Source: JARBUG01 sp035628915 (GTDB lineage: Bacteria; Bacillota; Sulfobacillia; Symbiobacteriales; Symbiobacteriaceae). Taken from it: a stretch of DNA of 64,000 bases. A program made the position numbers and the translations under genes. The notes beneath the pieces are model-generated. The model worked only from the letters and a program-made list of their open reading frames with translations. It was not told the DNA's origin and ran no database searches. This document shows positions 24,776 to 31,786 of this stretch, in pieces. The stretch covers positions 186,001 through 250,000 of the forward strand of contig DASPIW010000048.1 of assembly GCA_035628915.1 (NCBI GenBank), in the 5' to 3' direction. Numbering within the stretch: position 1 is the first letter of the stretch; each line of letters starts with the position of its first letter.

Positions 24776-26164
24776 ATGCGATATGCCGAGCCCTACAAGA
24801 TTAAGATGGTCGAACCAATCCGCCTGATTCCCCGCCCCGAACGCGAAGCCCGCATTCGTGAAGCCGGCTACAACATCTTCGGCCTGCGCTCGCGCGATGT
24901 TTTCATTGACTTGCTGACCGACAGCGGCACCGGCGCCATGAGCGACGACCAGTGGGCCGCCCTCATGCGCGGCGACGAGGCGTACGCCGGCAGCGACAGC
25001 TATTACCGGCTCCAGGAGACCGTCGAGTCGATCACCGGGTATAAGTGGGTGATTCCCACCCACCAGGGCCGGGGCGCCGAGCAGTGCCTCATGCCGCAAA
25101 TCGTCCGCCGGCCGGGCCTGTACGTGCTGGGCAATATGCATTTCGACACGACCCGCGCGCACATTCAGCTGGCGGGCGGACGGCCCGTCGACCTGGTCGT
25201 CGACGAGGCGAAGGATACGGACAACTACTACCCCTTCAAGGGCAACATCGACCTTGACAAGCTGCGCCGGTTCATCGTCGAGCATGGCCCCCAGAACATC
25301 GGGGCGATCATCATGACGGTCACCTGCAACTCCGCCGGGGGCCAGCCCGTCTCCATGGCCAACATCCGGGCGGCGGCCGCGATCGCCCGCGAGTTCCACA
25401 TCCCCTATCTCTTCGACACGGCCCGGTACGCGGAGAACTGCTTCTTCATCCGGCAGCGGGAAGAGGGCTACGAGGGCAAGCAGCCCATTGAGATCGCCCG
25501 CGAAATGTTCTCGTATGGCGACGGCCTGATGATGAGCGCTAAAAAGGACGGCCTGGTCAACATCGGCGGCCTGCTGGCGTTTAAGGATGAAGAACTCTAC
25601 CGCGCGGCCGCCGGCCTCGTCGTACCCTTCGAAGGGTTCCTCACCTACGGCGGCCTGGCCGGGCGGGACCTGGAAGCCCTGGCCGTCGGCCTGATGGAAG
25701 CCCTCGACGTTGAGTACCTCGGCAGCCGTATCGGGCAGGTGGCCTATCTGGGCGAAGAGCTGCACAAGGCGGGCGTACCGATTCAGCTCCCTGTCGGTGG
25801 CCACGCCGTCTTCGTTGATGCGGCCCGGTTCCTGCCCCACATTCCGGCAGACCAGTTCCCGGGTCACGCCCTCGCCGTGGAACTCTATATCGAAGGCGGC
25901 GTCCGGGGCGTCGAGGTCGGCTCGCTGATGATGGGCCGCGACCCCGAGACCGGCGAGCAGTTGCCCTCCGATTTCGAGTTTCTGCGCCTCGCCATTCCCC
26001 GCCGGACCTACACCAACAACCATATGGACGTCGTGGCCGACGCCCTTAAGGCTGTCTACGACCGGCGCCACACCGTGCGCGGCGTCCGGTTCACCCAGGA
26101 GCCCAGGGTTCTGCGCCACTTCACGGCCCGGTTTGAGCCGGCCGAGGCGCCGGTCGCACGCTAA
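24776..26164 (+). CDS. tnaA: Tryptophanase
   Basis: The 462-residue PLP enzyme belongs to the tryptophanase/tyrosine phenol-lyase family: DVFIDLLTDSGTGAMSD, IPTHQGRGAEQ, TCNSAGGQPVSMAN and the PLP lysine K257 in MSAKKDG. Two positions separate the activities. Where tyrosine phenol-lyase has Thr124 and Arg381, this protein has Asp124 (FDTTR) and Val381 (VEVGSLMMG), as in tryptophanase. It should cleave tryptophan to indole, pyruvate and ammonia. The ATG at 24776 follows AAGGGTGG. Control by sigma-54 and the upstream PAS activator is inferred. No TnaC-like leader peptide was seen. Confidence 0.92.
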   Translation: MRYAEPYKIKMVEPIRLIPRPEREARIREAGYNIFGLRSRDVFIDLLTDSGTGAMSDDQWAALMRGDEAYAGSDSYYRLQETVESITGYKWVIPTHQGRGAEQCLMPQIVRRPGLYVLGNMHFDTTRAHIQLAGGRPVDLVVDEAKDTDNYYPFKGNIDLDKLRRFIVEHGPQNIGAIIMTVTCNSAGGQPVSMANIRAAAAIAREFHIPYLFDTARYAENCFFIRQREEGYEGKQPIEIAREMFSYGDGLMMSAKKDGLVNIGGLLAFKDEELYRAAAGLVVPFEGFLTYGGLAGRDLEALAVGLMEALDVEYLGSRIGQVAYLGEELHKAGVPIQLPVGGHAVFVDAARFLPHIPADQFPGHALAVELYIEGGVRGVEVGSLMMGRDPETGEQLPSDFEFLRLAIPRRTYTNNHMDVVADALKAVYDRRHTVRGVRFTQEPRVLRHFTARFEPAEAPVAR

Positions 26165-26182
26165 AGGATCGTCAGCACGCGC

Positions 26183-26212
26183 AAGGCAGGAGCCGTAAGG
26201 TTCCTGCCTTTC
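26183..26212 (+). terminator. Terminator after tnaA
   Basis: The stem AAGGCAGGA / TCCTGCCTT, extended by inner pairs including a wobble, is followed by TTCTGCATTTC. Confidence 0.8.
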
Positions 26213-26279
26213 TGCATTTCTGCCCGTCCAGCCGGATAGGGTATCGCAAGGCCGATGACCGAGGAGGGAGTGGTGGCCC

Positions 26280-26912
26280 ATGAGCCTCATCAGCCCGATG
26301 GCGGGGATGAATCCGCCCGTTCTGGTCGTGACTGGGGAAGGAAGGACTGACGTTGTGCCCGATGTGGTCGTGTTGAGCCTGGGGGTAACGACCCGGGCCC
26401 AGCAGGCGGCGACAGCCTTTCAGCAGACGGCCGCGGCGCTCAGTCGGGTGGTAAGCGCCCTGCGGGCGGCGGGCGTGCCGCAGGAGCAGATTCAGACCAC
26501 GCAGGTCTCCCTGCAGCCGATCGTGGAGAATGGCCGTCAGATTGGCTTCGATGCGACGGCCACCGTGCGGGTTACGCTCCGCGACCCGTCCGCAGTGGGC
26601 GCCCTGATCGACCGGGCGGTAGCCGCCGGAGCAAACAACGTGGCCGGAATTAGCTTTGAGGTGCGCGACCCGAGCGCCGCCGAAGCCGCGGCGCTTTCGC
26701 TGGCCGTCCAGGCGGCCCAGCGCCAGGCAGTCGTTCTTGCGCGGTCGCTCGGCATCGCCCTCGGCCCCGTCCTGCGGGTCGAGGCGGAACCCGCCGGAGG
26801 TCCGGTTACGCCGCTTTTTGCGCGGGCCGTGGCCGCCGAGGCCGTGCCGGTGCTGCCCGGCACCATCGAAGTCACAAGGCGGGTACGCGTCGAGTTTTTG
26901 GTGGGGCGGTGA
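26280..26912 (+). CDS. SIMPL-domain (DUF541) protein
   Basis: The 210-residue protein has the SIMPL pattern: strand VVTGEGRTDVVPDVVVLSLG, a long amphipathic helix (AFQQTAAALSRVVSALRAAG), VPQEQIQTTQVSLQPI and a second helix pair ending in VRVEFLVGR. Family members such as BP26 form ring-like oligomers, and many are periplasmic or surface proteins. Here no signal peptide is evident, so the location is uncertain. The ATG at 26280 is about 10 bases after GAGGAGGGAG. Confidence 0.85.
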   Translation: MSLISPMAGMNPPVLVVTGEGRTDVVPDVVVLSLGVTTRAQQAATAFQQTAAALSRVVSALRAAGVPQEQIQTTQVSLQPIVENGRQIGFDATATVRVTLRDPSAVGALIDRAVAAGANNVAGISFEVRDPSAAEAAALSLAVQAAQRQAVVLARSLGIALGPVLRVEAEPAGGPVTPLFARAVAAEAVPVLPGTIEVTRRVRVEFLVGR

Positions 26913-26922
26913 AATTTCGGGG

Positions 26923-26951
26923 TTGACGGGTCCACCATACCGGGCTACGAT
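26923..26951 (+). promoter_or_regulatory. Sigma-A-type promoter of copZ
   Basis: TTGACG (26923-26928), 17 bases, then TACGAT (26946-26951). The predicted start lies near 26958, upstream of the operator. Confidence 0.7.
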
Positions 26952-26975
26952 GGAGGCAGAACCAGTACCCCGTAA

Positions 26976-26990
26976 GGGTATTAACACATC
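26976..26990. promoter_or_regulatory. CsoR-like operator of copZ
   Basis: The inverted repeat TACCC-CGTAA-GGGTA lies between the promoter and copZ and resembles the site upstream of the FmdB-like gene. CsoR operators are G/C-tract palindromes of this kind; no csoR gene is in the window. Confidence 0.6.
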
Positions 26991-27008
26991 GCGAGGGAGT
27001 GTATACCT

Positions 27009-27206
27009 ATGACGACGACGCTCAAGATTTCCGGCATGTCCTGCATGCACTGCGTCATGCACGTCAAGAAGGCACTGGCTGCCGTTCCCGGTATCGCCGA
27101 GTCCCAGGTCGAAGTTGGCAAGGCGGTCGTGTCCGGACAATATGATCTGGAGGCGGTCAAGGCGGCGATTGCCGATGCCGGATACGAAGTCGTCAACGTT
27201 GCATAA
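27009..27206 (+). CDS. copZ: Copper chaperone CopZ-like HMA-domain protein
   Basis: The 65-residue protein is a single heavy-metal-associated domain. It has the metal-binding motif GMSCMHC at residues 9-15, a helix (VMHVKKALAAVPGI) and the strand-helix-strand end (VGKAVVSGQYDLEAVKAAIADAGYEVVNV). CopZ carries Cu(I) to an exporting ATPase or to the CsoR repressor. The start is ATG 27009 behind GCGAGGGAG. No copA is adjacent, which is unusual. The palindromic operator upstream suggests copper-responsive repression. Confidence 0.92.
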   Translation: MTTTLKISGMSCMHCVMHVKKALAAVPGIAESQVEVGKAVVSGQYDLEAVKAAIADAGYEVVNVA

Positions 27207-27212
27207 GAAGAG

Positions 27213-27236
27213 AGGGCGCCCCGGTGGGCGCCCTTT
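27213..27236. terminator. Bidirectional terminator between copZ and the convergent membrane protein gene
   Basis: The 8-bp stem AGGGCGCC / GGCGCCCT is followed by TTTGGCTTT on the plus strand and TTCTTA on the minus strand. Confidence 0.8.
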
Positions 27237-27240
27237 GGCT

Positions 27241-28107
27241 TTACATATTGTCGGCTTCGACCCGGACGCGCAGGGGACGGAAATCGGCCCGCATTTGCCG
27301 GAGCGCATCGCCCCAGACGACTGCAGGGCCGTCCGCATCTTCCTCGACCAGCGCATAGGGGTATTCGGCTGCGGCCAGGAAGGCCGTCACCTTGGGGTTG
27401 GCCAGCGAAGCCTGGATGATGGGATGTTCCAGCTTGATGTAGGTCGTGACGGCTTGCCGCCGGCCGCGAATCCAGTGGCCGAATTCAATGGCCGTCGGAG
27501 TTTCGAACACGTACCGCCAGCTGGCAAACCAGGGTATGATGCGAGCCCGGTGGGAGCCGGCCCGGCGCAGTGCCCAGTACAGCTTTCGGGCGGTCGCGAT
27601 GCGACAGGCGACGTACGGCCATATCAGCACAAATGCCCAGGACAGGAACGCCTGCGGCGCAAGCCGGAAATAGACGGCCAGCGATGCGGTGCCCAACAGC
27701 CCCAGCAGGAACGGATCAAGAATATGCAGGACGCCCACTTCAACCGCGCGGGTGCTCAGCGGCCAGAACAGCCGCGCCCCGAACAGGTTGAGGCAGTCCA
27801 GCGCCATGTGCGAGAGGCAGCCCATTAGTGTCCAGCCAAACAGGATACCGAATGGCGTCCCCGGCAGCAAGAGCGAAATGGCCGCAGCAGCCACAGCCGA
27901 GAGGATTACGGTACCCGGAATTGTATGGGTGATGGTCCGGTGCAGCTTGATGCCCCGGCCGACGAGCAGACTAAGCGGTACATCAATATCGGGCAGCGAG
28001 TTGCCGACCAGCACGGCCCAGTAGACGGCAGTGCCATACGGCTGTGCCACGCCGCTTGCCGCAGCACCCATCGCATGCCCTACCAGCAGGTGCGTCAGCG
28101 AATCCAT
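27241..28107 (-). CDS. Membrane-bound metal-dependent hydrolase (YdjM/DUF457-like)
   Basis: The 288-residue protein starts at ATG 28107 behind GGAGGG (a longer frame has no ribosome binding site). It carries the family motifs MDSLTHLLVGHA, LVGNSLPDIDVPL, KLHRTITHTI and LSHMALDCLN, whose His/Asp residues are the presumed metal ligands. Several hydrophobic segments run through residues 60-180. The C-terminal 100 residues are soluble. Related YdjM proteins are SOS-inducible in enteric bacteria, but their reaction is not known. It is convergent with copZ. Confidence 0.87.
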   Translation of the reverse strand: MDSLTHLLVGHAMGAAASGVAQPYGTAVYWAVLVGNSLPDIDVPLSLLVGRGIKLHRTITHTIPGTVILSAVAAAAISLLLPGTPFGILFGWTLMGCLSHMALDCLNLFGARLFWPLSTRAVEVGVLHILDPFLLGLLGTASLAVYFRLAPQAFLSWAFVLIWPYVACRIATARKLYWALRRAGSHRARIIPWFASWRYVFETPTAIEFGHWIRGRRQAVTTYIKLEHPIIQASLANPKVTAFLAAAEYPYALVEEDADGPAVVWGDALRQMRADFRPLRVRVEADNM

Positions 28108-28224
28108 TGATTTATTGCCCTCCGCTATTGATTTACTTGGGTGGGCGACAGCCCGACCCTTCACTTTCAGTTCATCTTTAATGATAAGGTAACATAAGTG
28201 GTTTGAACAGATTTGATTTCTTCC

Positions 28225-28253
28225 TTGACATCCAGTAGGGGCGCAAGTATCTT
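28225..28253 (+). promoter_or_regulatory. Sigma-A-type promoter of the FmdB-like gene
   Basis: TTGACA (28225-28230), 17 bases, then TATCTT (28248-28253). The operator overlaps the expected start point. Confidence 0.8.
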
Positions 28254-28259
28254 AGAGAT

Positions 28260-28275
28260 ATACCCTACGGGGTAT
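28260..28275. promoter_or_regulatory. CsoR-like operator of the FmdB-like gene
   Basis: A perfect palindrome ATACCC-TACG-GGGTAT lies just after the -10 box, where a repressor would block initiation. It is related to the palindrome upstream of copZ. Confidence 0.7.
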
Positions 28276-28329
28276 CAAGATCGAATGTAAGCAACACAGT
28301 CTATTCCGTAAGGGAGGCGAAGGTGCCCC

Positions 28330-28524
28330 ATGCCCATGTACAACTTCGCTTGTGAGGAGTGCGGCAAGCGCTTTGAAGAGATCGTGGCCTACAACCGGCG
28401 ACATGAGGTGAAATGCCCGGACTGCCAGGGCGCCACCCGCGTATTGATCTCCGGCTTCGCCGTAAAGTCGGGCGGCACCGGTGCAGCCGTCGCCGCCAAG
28501 CCGGCCGGCAGCCCGTTTTCCTGA
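28330..28524 (+). CDS. FmdB-family zinc ribbon protein
   Basis: The 64-residue protein starts with MPMYNFACEECGKRFEEIV and has a second cysteine pair CPDC, giving the C-x2-C ... C-x2-C zinc ribbon of the FmdB family, then a low-complexity Gly/Ala tail. FmdB proteins are putative regulators; the function is not established. The ribosome binding site GGGAGGCG precedes ATG 28330. Its promoter carries the same kind of operator as copZ, which suggests joint metal control. Confidence 0.9.
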   Translation: MPMYNFACEECGKRFEEIVAYNRRHEVKCPDCQGATRVLISGFAVKSGGTGAAVAAKPAGSPFS

Positions 28525-28534
28525 GCGAGCTGTT

Positions 28535-28553
28535 AAAGGCCAGTTGGCCTTTT
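28535..28553 (+). terminator. Short terminator after the FmdB-like gene
   Basis: The stem AAAGGCC / GGCCTTT has a 4-base loop, with further T residues after it. Confidence 0.7.
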
Positions 28554-28586
28554 CGTTAACCCAGCCCCTCCTTATTCATAATCGGA

Positions 28587-28627
28587 AGCCCGCTTCACCT
28601 TTTTGAGGGTAAAGCGGGCTTTTTTTC
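28587..28627 (+). terminator. Second, strong terminator
   Basis: The stem AAGCCCGCTT-type arms (28587-28595 with 28612-28620) are followed by seven T residues. It backs up the hairpin 35 bases upstream. Confidence 0.85.
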
Positions 28628-28643
28628 CTGCCGCGCAGACCCG

Positions 28644-28844
28644 TCAACGGCGCGGCCGGCCGCCCAGCAGCCTGGCGGGCAGCATCACGATTGCCCAGAC
28701 CAGCTCCAGCACGCCTTCCACGGCAATGCCGAGAATGCGGAACGGCAGCAGCAGGAGCCACACGACGGGATACAGCACAAGCCCGACCAGCGCCAGCGGC
28801 CAGCAGAGCACGAATAGAATTGCCCAAAGCAGGCATCCGACCAT
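28644..28844 (-). CDS. Small hydrophobic membrane protein
   Basis: The 66-residue protein is almost wholly hydrophobic, with two predicted membrane helices (LLWAILFVLCWPLALVGLVL and VVWLLLLPFRILGIAVEGVL) and a basic end (RLLGGRPRR). It is not recognised. The ATG at 28844 lies behind GGGAG. It follows the copper amine oxidase-like gene on the minus strand. Confidence 0.6.
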   Translation of the reverse strand: MVGCLLWAILFVLCWPLALVGLVLYPVVWLLLLPFRILGIAVEGVLELVWAIVMLPARLLGGRPRR

Positions 28845-28901
28845 GCAGCGTCACTCCCGTGAGGTATTCACTACATGGACGCTCTTCACTGCCGGAATGG
28901 T

Positions 28902-30122
28902 TCACTGATTTTGCGACAAGTGCAGGGTTTCACCCACCCAACTCGCCCGCAGGCCCACCCGCTCGAACAGGTCCAGCGGCGCCATCGTATGGCCCTCGTG
29001 CAGGTAAGGCGCCACCGAAAGCGCCACCGTCCCCGCCTCCCGGCTGCCGATGCGGATCAACGTCTTCTGATCGCCAACGGTCACCCGCACGGCCCATTGT
29101 GCGGGGTCCCAGGCCACTTGACCGCCTGCGGCTTCAACAACCGCCCGCAAAGGCAGCATCAAGTAACCGTTTCGGTATACCGCGGGCGCAGGCAGGGCGG
29201 GAATCACACCGCGCACGACCACCTTGGCGGGCAGTCCGGCCTCACTCAACTTGCTTACCTTAAGCACAGGCCGCATGTAGATGGACATCTCCTGTGACAG
29301 CGAGCCGGTGACCGTACAGGGCCGGTTGGCGTACGGCTGCATCGCTCCGGCGGCGCCGTCCAGGACAAAGCCGCTCAGCTCCCAGTGGGGCGTTTCGACA
29401 TCGCTGACCAGCATCACCGTGCCAGTCATGGTCACCTGCAAATCCGTCACTCTTAGTGTGGGGCGTTCGGCGCCGGAGACTTCATGGCCGGTCACCGTCA
29501 CCTCCTGCCCGGACAGGCGCTTCAGCCAGCCCGTATGGGCGAACTCCAGTACCCATTTGTCGACGCTGTAGCCTTCGGCGCCCGACTCTTTCAGAGTACC
29601 CGTTACCTGCCGTGCGACCGGATTCTGCAGGGGCATCATCCCGAGCACCTGCATGGTGGGGGGGCCTTTCGTGCGCCAGACGACCGATCCGACCATGCGG
29701 ACCCGGCTGCCTGCCATGGACTGCACTTCGGTTTCCAGACCCCGGATCATCCAGCCGCTCAGTTGATACTCGCCGCCCGCAGCCTGCAGTTCGCCTTCGA
29801 GCACCGCAGTCATGGCGCTGACGGCCAGCTGCTTGCGCATCAGAATGGAGTAGGAGTTGACCGGGCGCCCGGTGACGGTTACAGTATGGCCCGCCAGCAG
29901 GTACATGGCTGCCTGGTCGGGCGCCGTGAGGACCCACCCATTCAGCTCATAGTGGGGCGTCTCCAAGTTTCTGACATACTCCAGGGTTCCGGACAGGGTC
30001 ATGGTGGGTGCAGTGGCGGGCAACGACGGGGTGACGTCTGCCCGGGCACCGCCTGCGACGGCCAGCAGCGCCACTGCCGCCGCAGCCAGGGCGATGAGTT
30101 TGCGGACATGCTTCACGGACAT
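28902..30122 (-). CDS. Exported protein with copper amine oxidase-like C-terminal domain
   Basis: The 406-residue protein starts at ATG 30122 behind GGGAGGA. It has a signal peptide (LIALAAAAVALLAVAGGARA) and three or four repeats of about 65-70 residues, each with the pattern V-E/R-T/N-x-x-x-P-H-Y/W-E-L-N/S-G-W/F (for example ETPHYELNGWVL and ETPHWELSGFVL). A C-terminal stalk module follows (LMLPLRAVVEAAGGQVAWDP). The repeats resemble small OB-like beta barrels. It is probably cell-surface; no catalytic motif was seen. Confidence 0.8.
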   Translation of the reverse strand: MSVKHVRKLIALAAAAVALLAVAGGARADVTPSLPATAPTMTLSGTLEYVRNLETPHYELNGWVLTAPDQAAMYLLAGHTVTVTGRPVNSYSILMRKQLAVSAMTAVLEGELQAAGGEYQLSGWMIRGLETEVQSMAGSRVRMVGSVVWRTKGPPTMQVLGMMPLQNPVARQVTGTLKESGAEGYSVDKWVLEFAHTGWLKRLSGQEVTVTGHEVSGAERPTLRVTDLQVTMTGTVMLVSDVETPHWELSGFVLDGAAGAMQPYANRPCTVTGSLSQEMSIYMRPVLKVSKLSEAGLPAKVVVRGVIPALPAPAVYRNGYLMLPLRAVVEAAGGQVAWDPAQWAVRVTVGDQKTLIRIGSREAGTVALSVAPYLHEGHTMAPLDLFERVGLRASWVGETLHLSQNQ

Positions 30123-30221
30123 TTCCTCCCAAATATTGGTAATGCTCTACTTGGATGGACGAAGCTCCGGCGCCCGAGGTTACAGCCGGCCGCAAATTCG
30201 CTATCATGTTGAGGAGAGGGA

Positions 30222-31763
30222 GTGAACGGCGTCATGACGCAGCGTTGGCGGATTGCTACGGAGAATCGTGTGGGGATGATGCTCGATATCCTGTCCGTCG
30301 TATCCGGCGCCGGCCTCGATATCGAAGCGATGGAAGTGCTGCCGGGGTTGGGCTACCTGCGCCTGGCCGGCGTTCTGTCCCCGGAGGTGCAGGCCCGCCT
30401 GCTGGCTCTCGCCGGCGTGGCGGCCCTGGACCCCGTCCCGCTGATGCCCCAGGAGGAGAAACAGCGCGAGGTCGACGCGGTGCTGCAAACCGTCAGCGAC
30501 GGGGTGCTGGTCGTCCGCCCGGGCGGCAGGGTGGCCGGGTTGAATCCAGCGGCCGAGCGGATTCTCGCCATCAGCGAAGCGCGTGCCCGCGGCATGGATG
30601 CCGCTGAACTGCTGGGCACCGACCGGCTGACCCGAGCGCCGGTCTCTTTCGACAATGAGGAGGTCCGGGCCCAGACGTCCCGGGGCAAGGTCCACTACGT
30701 GGCGTCCGGACGGGTGCTGGGCGACTCGGGCGGTCTGGTGCTGGTGCTCAAGTCGATTCAGGAAGCCCGGGCGCTGGCGCATTCACTGACCCGTCCCCGG
30801 ACGATTACATTTGAGGACCTCAATTTCGAGAGCCGCCTGATGGCGGACGTGATCAAGCTCGCCAAGGCGGCCAGCCGGGTCGATGCGACGGTACTGCTGC
30901 AGGGCGAAAGCGGCACGGGCAAGGAGCTTTTCGCCCGGGCCATTCACGACGAAAGCGGCCGGGGCGGGGGGCCGTTTGTCCCCATCAACTGCGCGGCCCT
31001 GCCGGAGACACTGCTGGAAAGCGAGCTCTTTGGCTACGAGGAGGGCTCGTTCACGGGCGCCCGCCGGGGCGGCAAGCAGGGCATTTTCGAGTTTGCCGGG
31101 GGCGGCACCGTCTTCTTGGATGAAGTCGGCGAACTGCCTGCCCATCTGCAGGCCAAGCTCCTGCGGGTGCTGCAGGAGAACCGGGTCCGCCGGGTGGGCG
31201 GCCGTGAGGAGATTCCGGTCGATGTCCGCCTGATCGCGGCTACCAACCGGAACCTGCGCGCTATGGTAACTGAGCGGCAATTCCGGGACGACCTGTACTA
31301 CCGGCTGAACGTCATCCCCATCGTCATTCCGCCCCTGCGGGAGCGCCGGGAAGATATCGACGTGCTGGCGGACCACCTGATCGCCAAATGGAGCGCCCGG
31401 TTCGGGCGCCCCGTCCCCGCCCTGGCCGATGAGGCCCGCCGCCGCCTGCGCGAGTACCCCTGGCCGGGGAATGTGCGCGAGCTGGAGAACGTGGTTGAGC
31501 GGGCCCTGGCCCTCGCCCCGGGCCCGGAGATCGGGGCCGAGTACCTCATGCTGGAAGGCACCGCCGCCGCCCCGGGCGCGGGGGTCGCCCTCCACGGGGG
31601 ATCGCTGAAGGACCGCCTGGCGGAAGTCGAGCGGCAGATCCTGGCCGAAGTGCTCGCGCGCACGGGCAGCGCCCGGCGGGCCGCCGAGGCCCTGGAGACC
31701 AGCCACACGACCATCCTGAACAAGCTGCACAAGCTTGGTCTATCGCACCTGATCAGGGAGTAG
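30222..31763 (+). CDS. TyrR-like ACT-PAS-AAA+ transcriptional activator
   Basis: The 513-residue protein has the TyrR order. An N-terminal ACT domain (about 6-75, ATENRVGMMLDILSVVSGAG) is followed by PAS (83-190, VLQTVSDGVLVVRPGG) and AAA+ with Walker A GESGTGKE (228-235). A TyrR-type helix-turn-helix closes it (SARRAAEALETSHTTILNKL). ACT domains of this type bind aromatic or other amino acids. The sigma-54 loop reads GSFTGA (275-280) rather than GAFTGA; unlike enteric TyrR the loop is present, so sigma-54 activation is likely. The start is GTG 30222 behind GAGGAGAGG. A probable target is the methionine gamma-lyase gene downstream. Confidence 0.9.
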   Translation: MNGVMTQRWRIATENRVGMMLDILSVVSGAGLDIEAMEVLPGLGYLRLAGVLSPEVQARLLALAGVAALDPVPLMPQEEKQREVDAVLQTVSDGVLVVRPGGRVAGLNPAAERILAISEARARGMDAAELLGTDRLTRAPVSFDNEEVRAQTSRGKVHYVASGRVLGDSGGLVLVLKSIQEARALAHSLTRPRTITFEDLNFESRLMADVIKLAKAASRVDATVLLQGESGTGKELFARAIHDESGRGGGPFVPINCAALPETLLESELFGYEEGSFTGARRGGKQGIFEFAGGGTVFLDEVGELPAHLQAKLLRVLQENRVRRVGGREEIPVDVRLIAATNRNLRAMVTERQFRDDLYYRLNVIPIVIPPLRERREDIDVLADHLIAKWSARFGRPVPALADEARRRLREYPWPGNVRELENVVERALALAPGPEIGAEYLMLEGTAAAPGAGVALHGGSLKDRLAEVERQILAEVLARTGSARRAAEALETSHTTILNKLHKLGLSHLIRE

Positions 31764-31786
31764 GGATGTGGACGAGGTGATCCCTT

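Noticed and set aside
24776..26164. Tyrosine phenol-lyase instead of tryptophanase
   Set aside because: The overall fold fits both, but Asp at 124 and Val at 381 replace the Thr and Arg that define tyrosine phenol-lyase.
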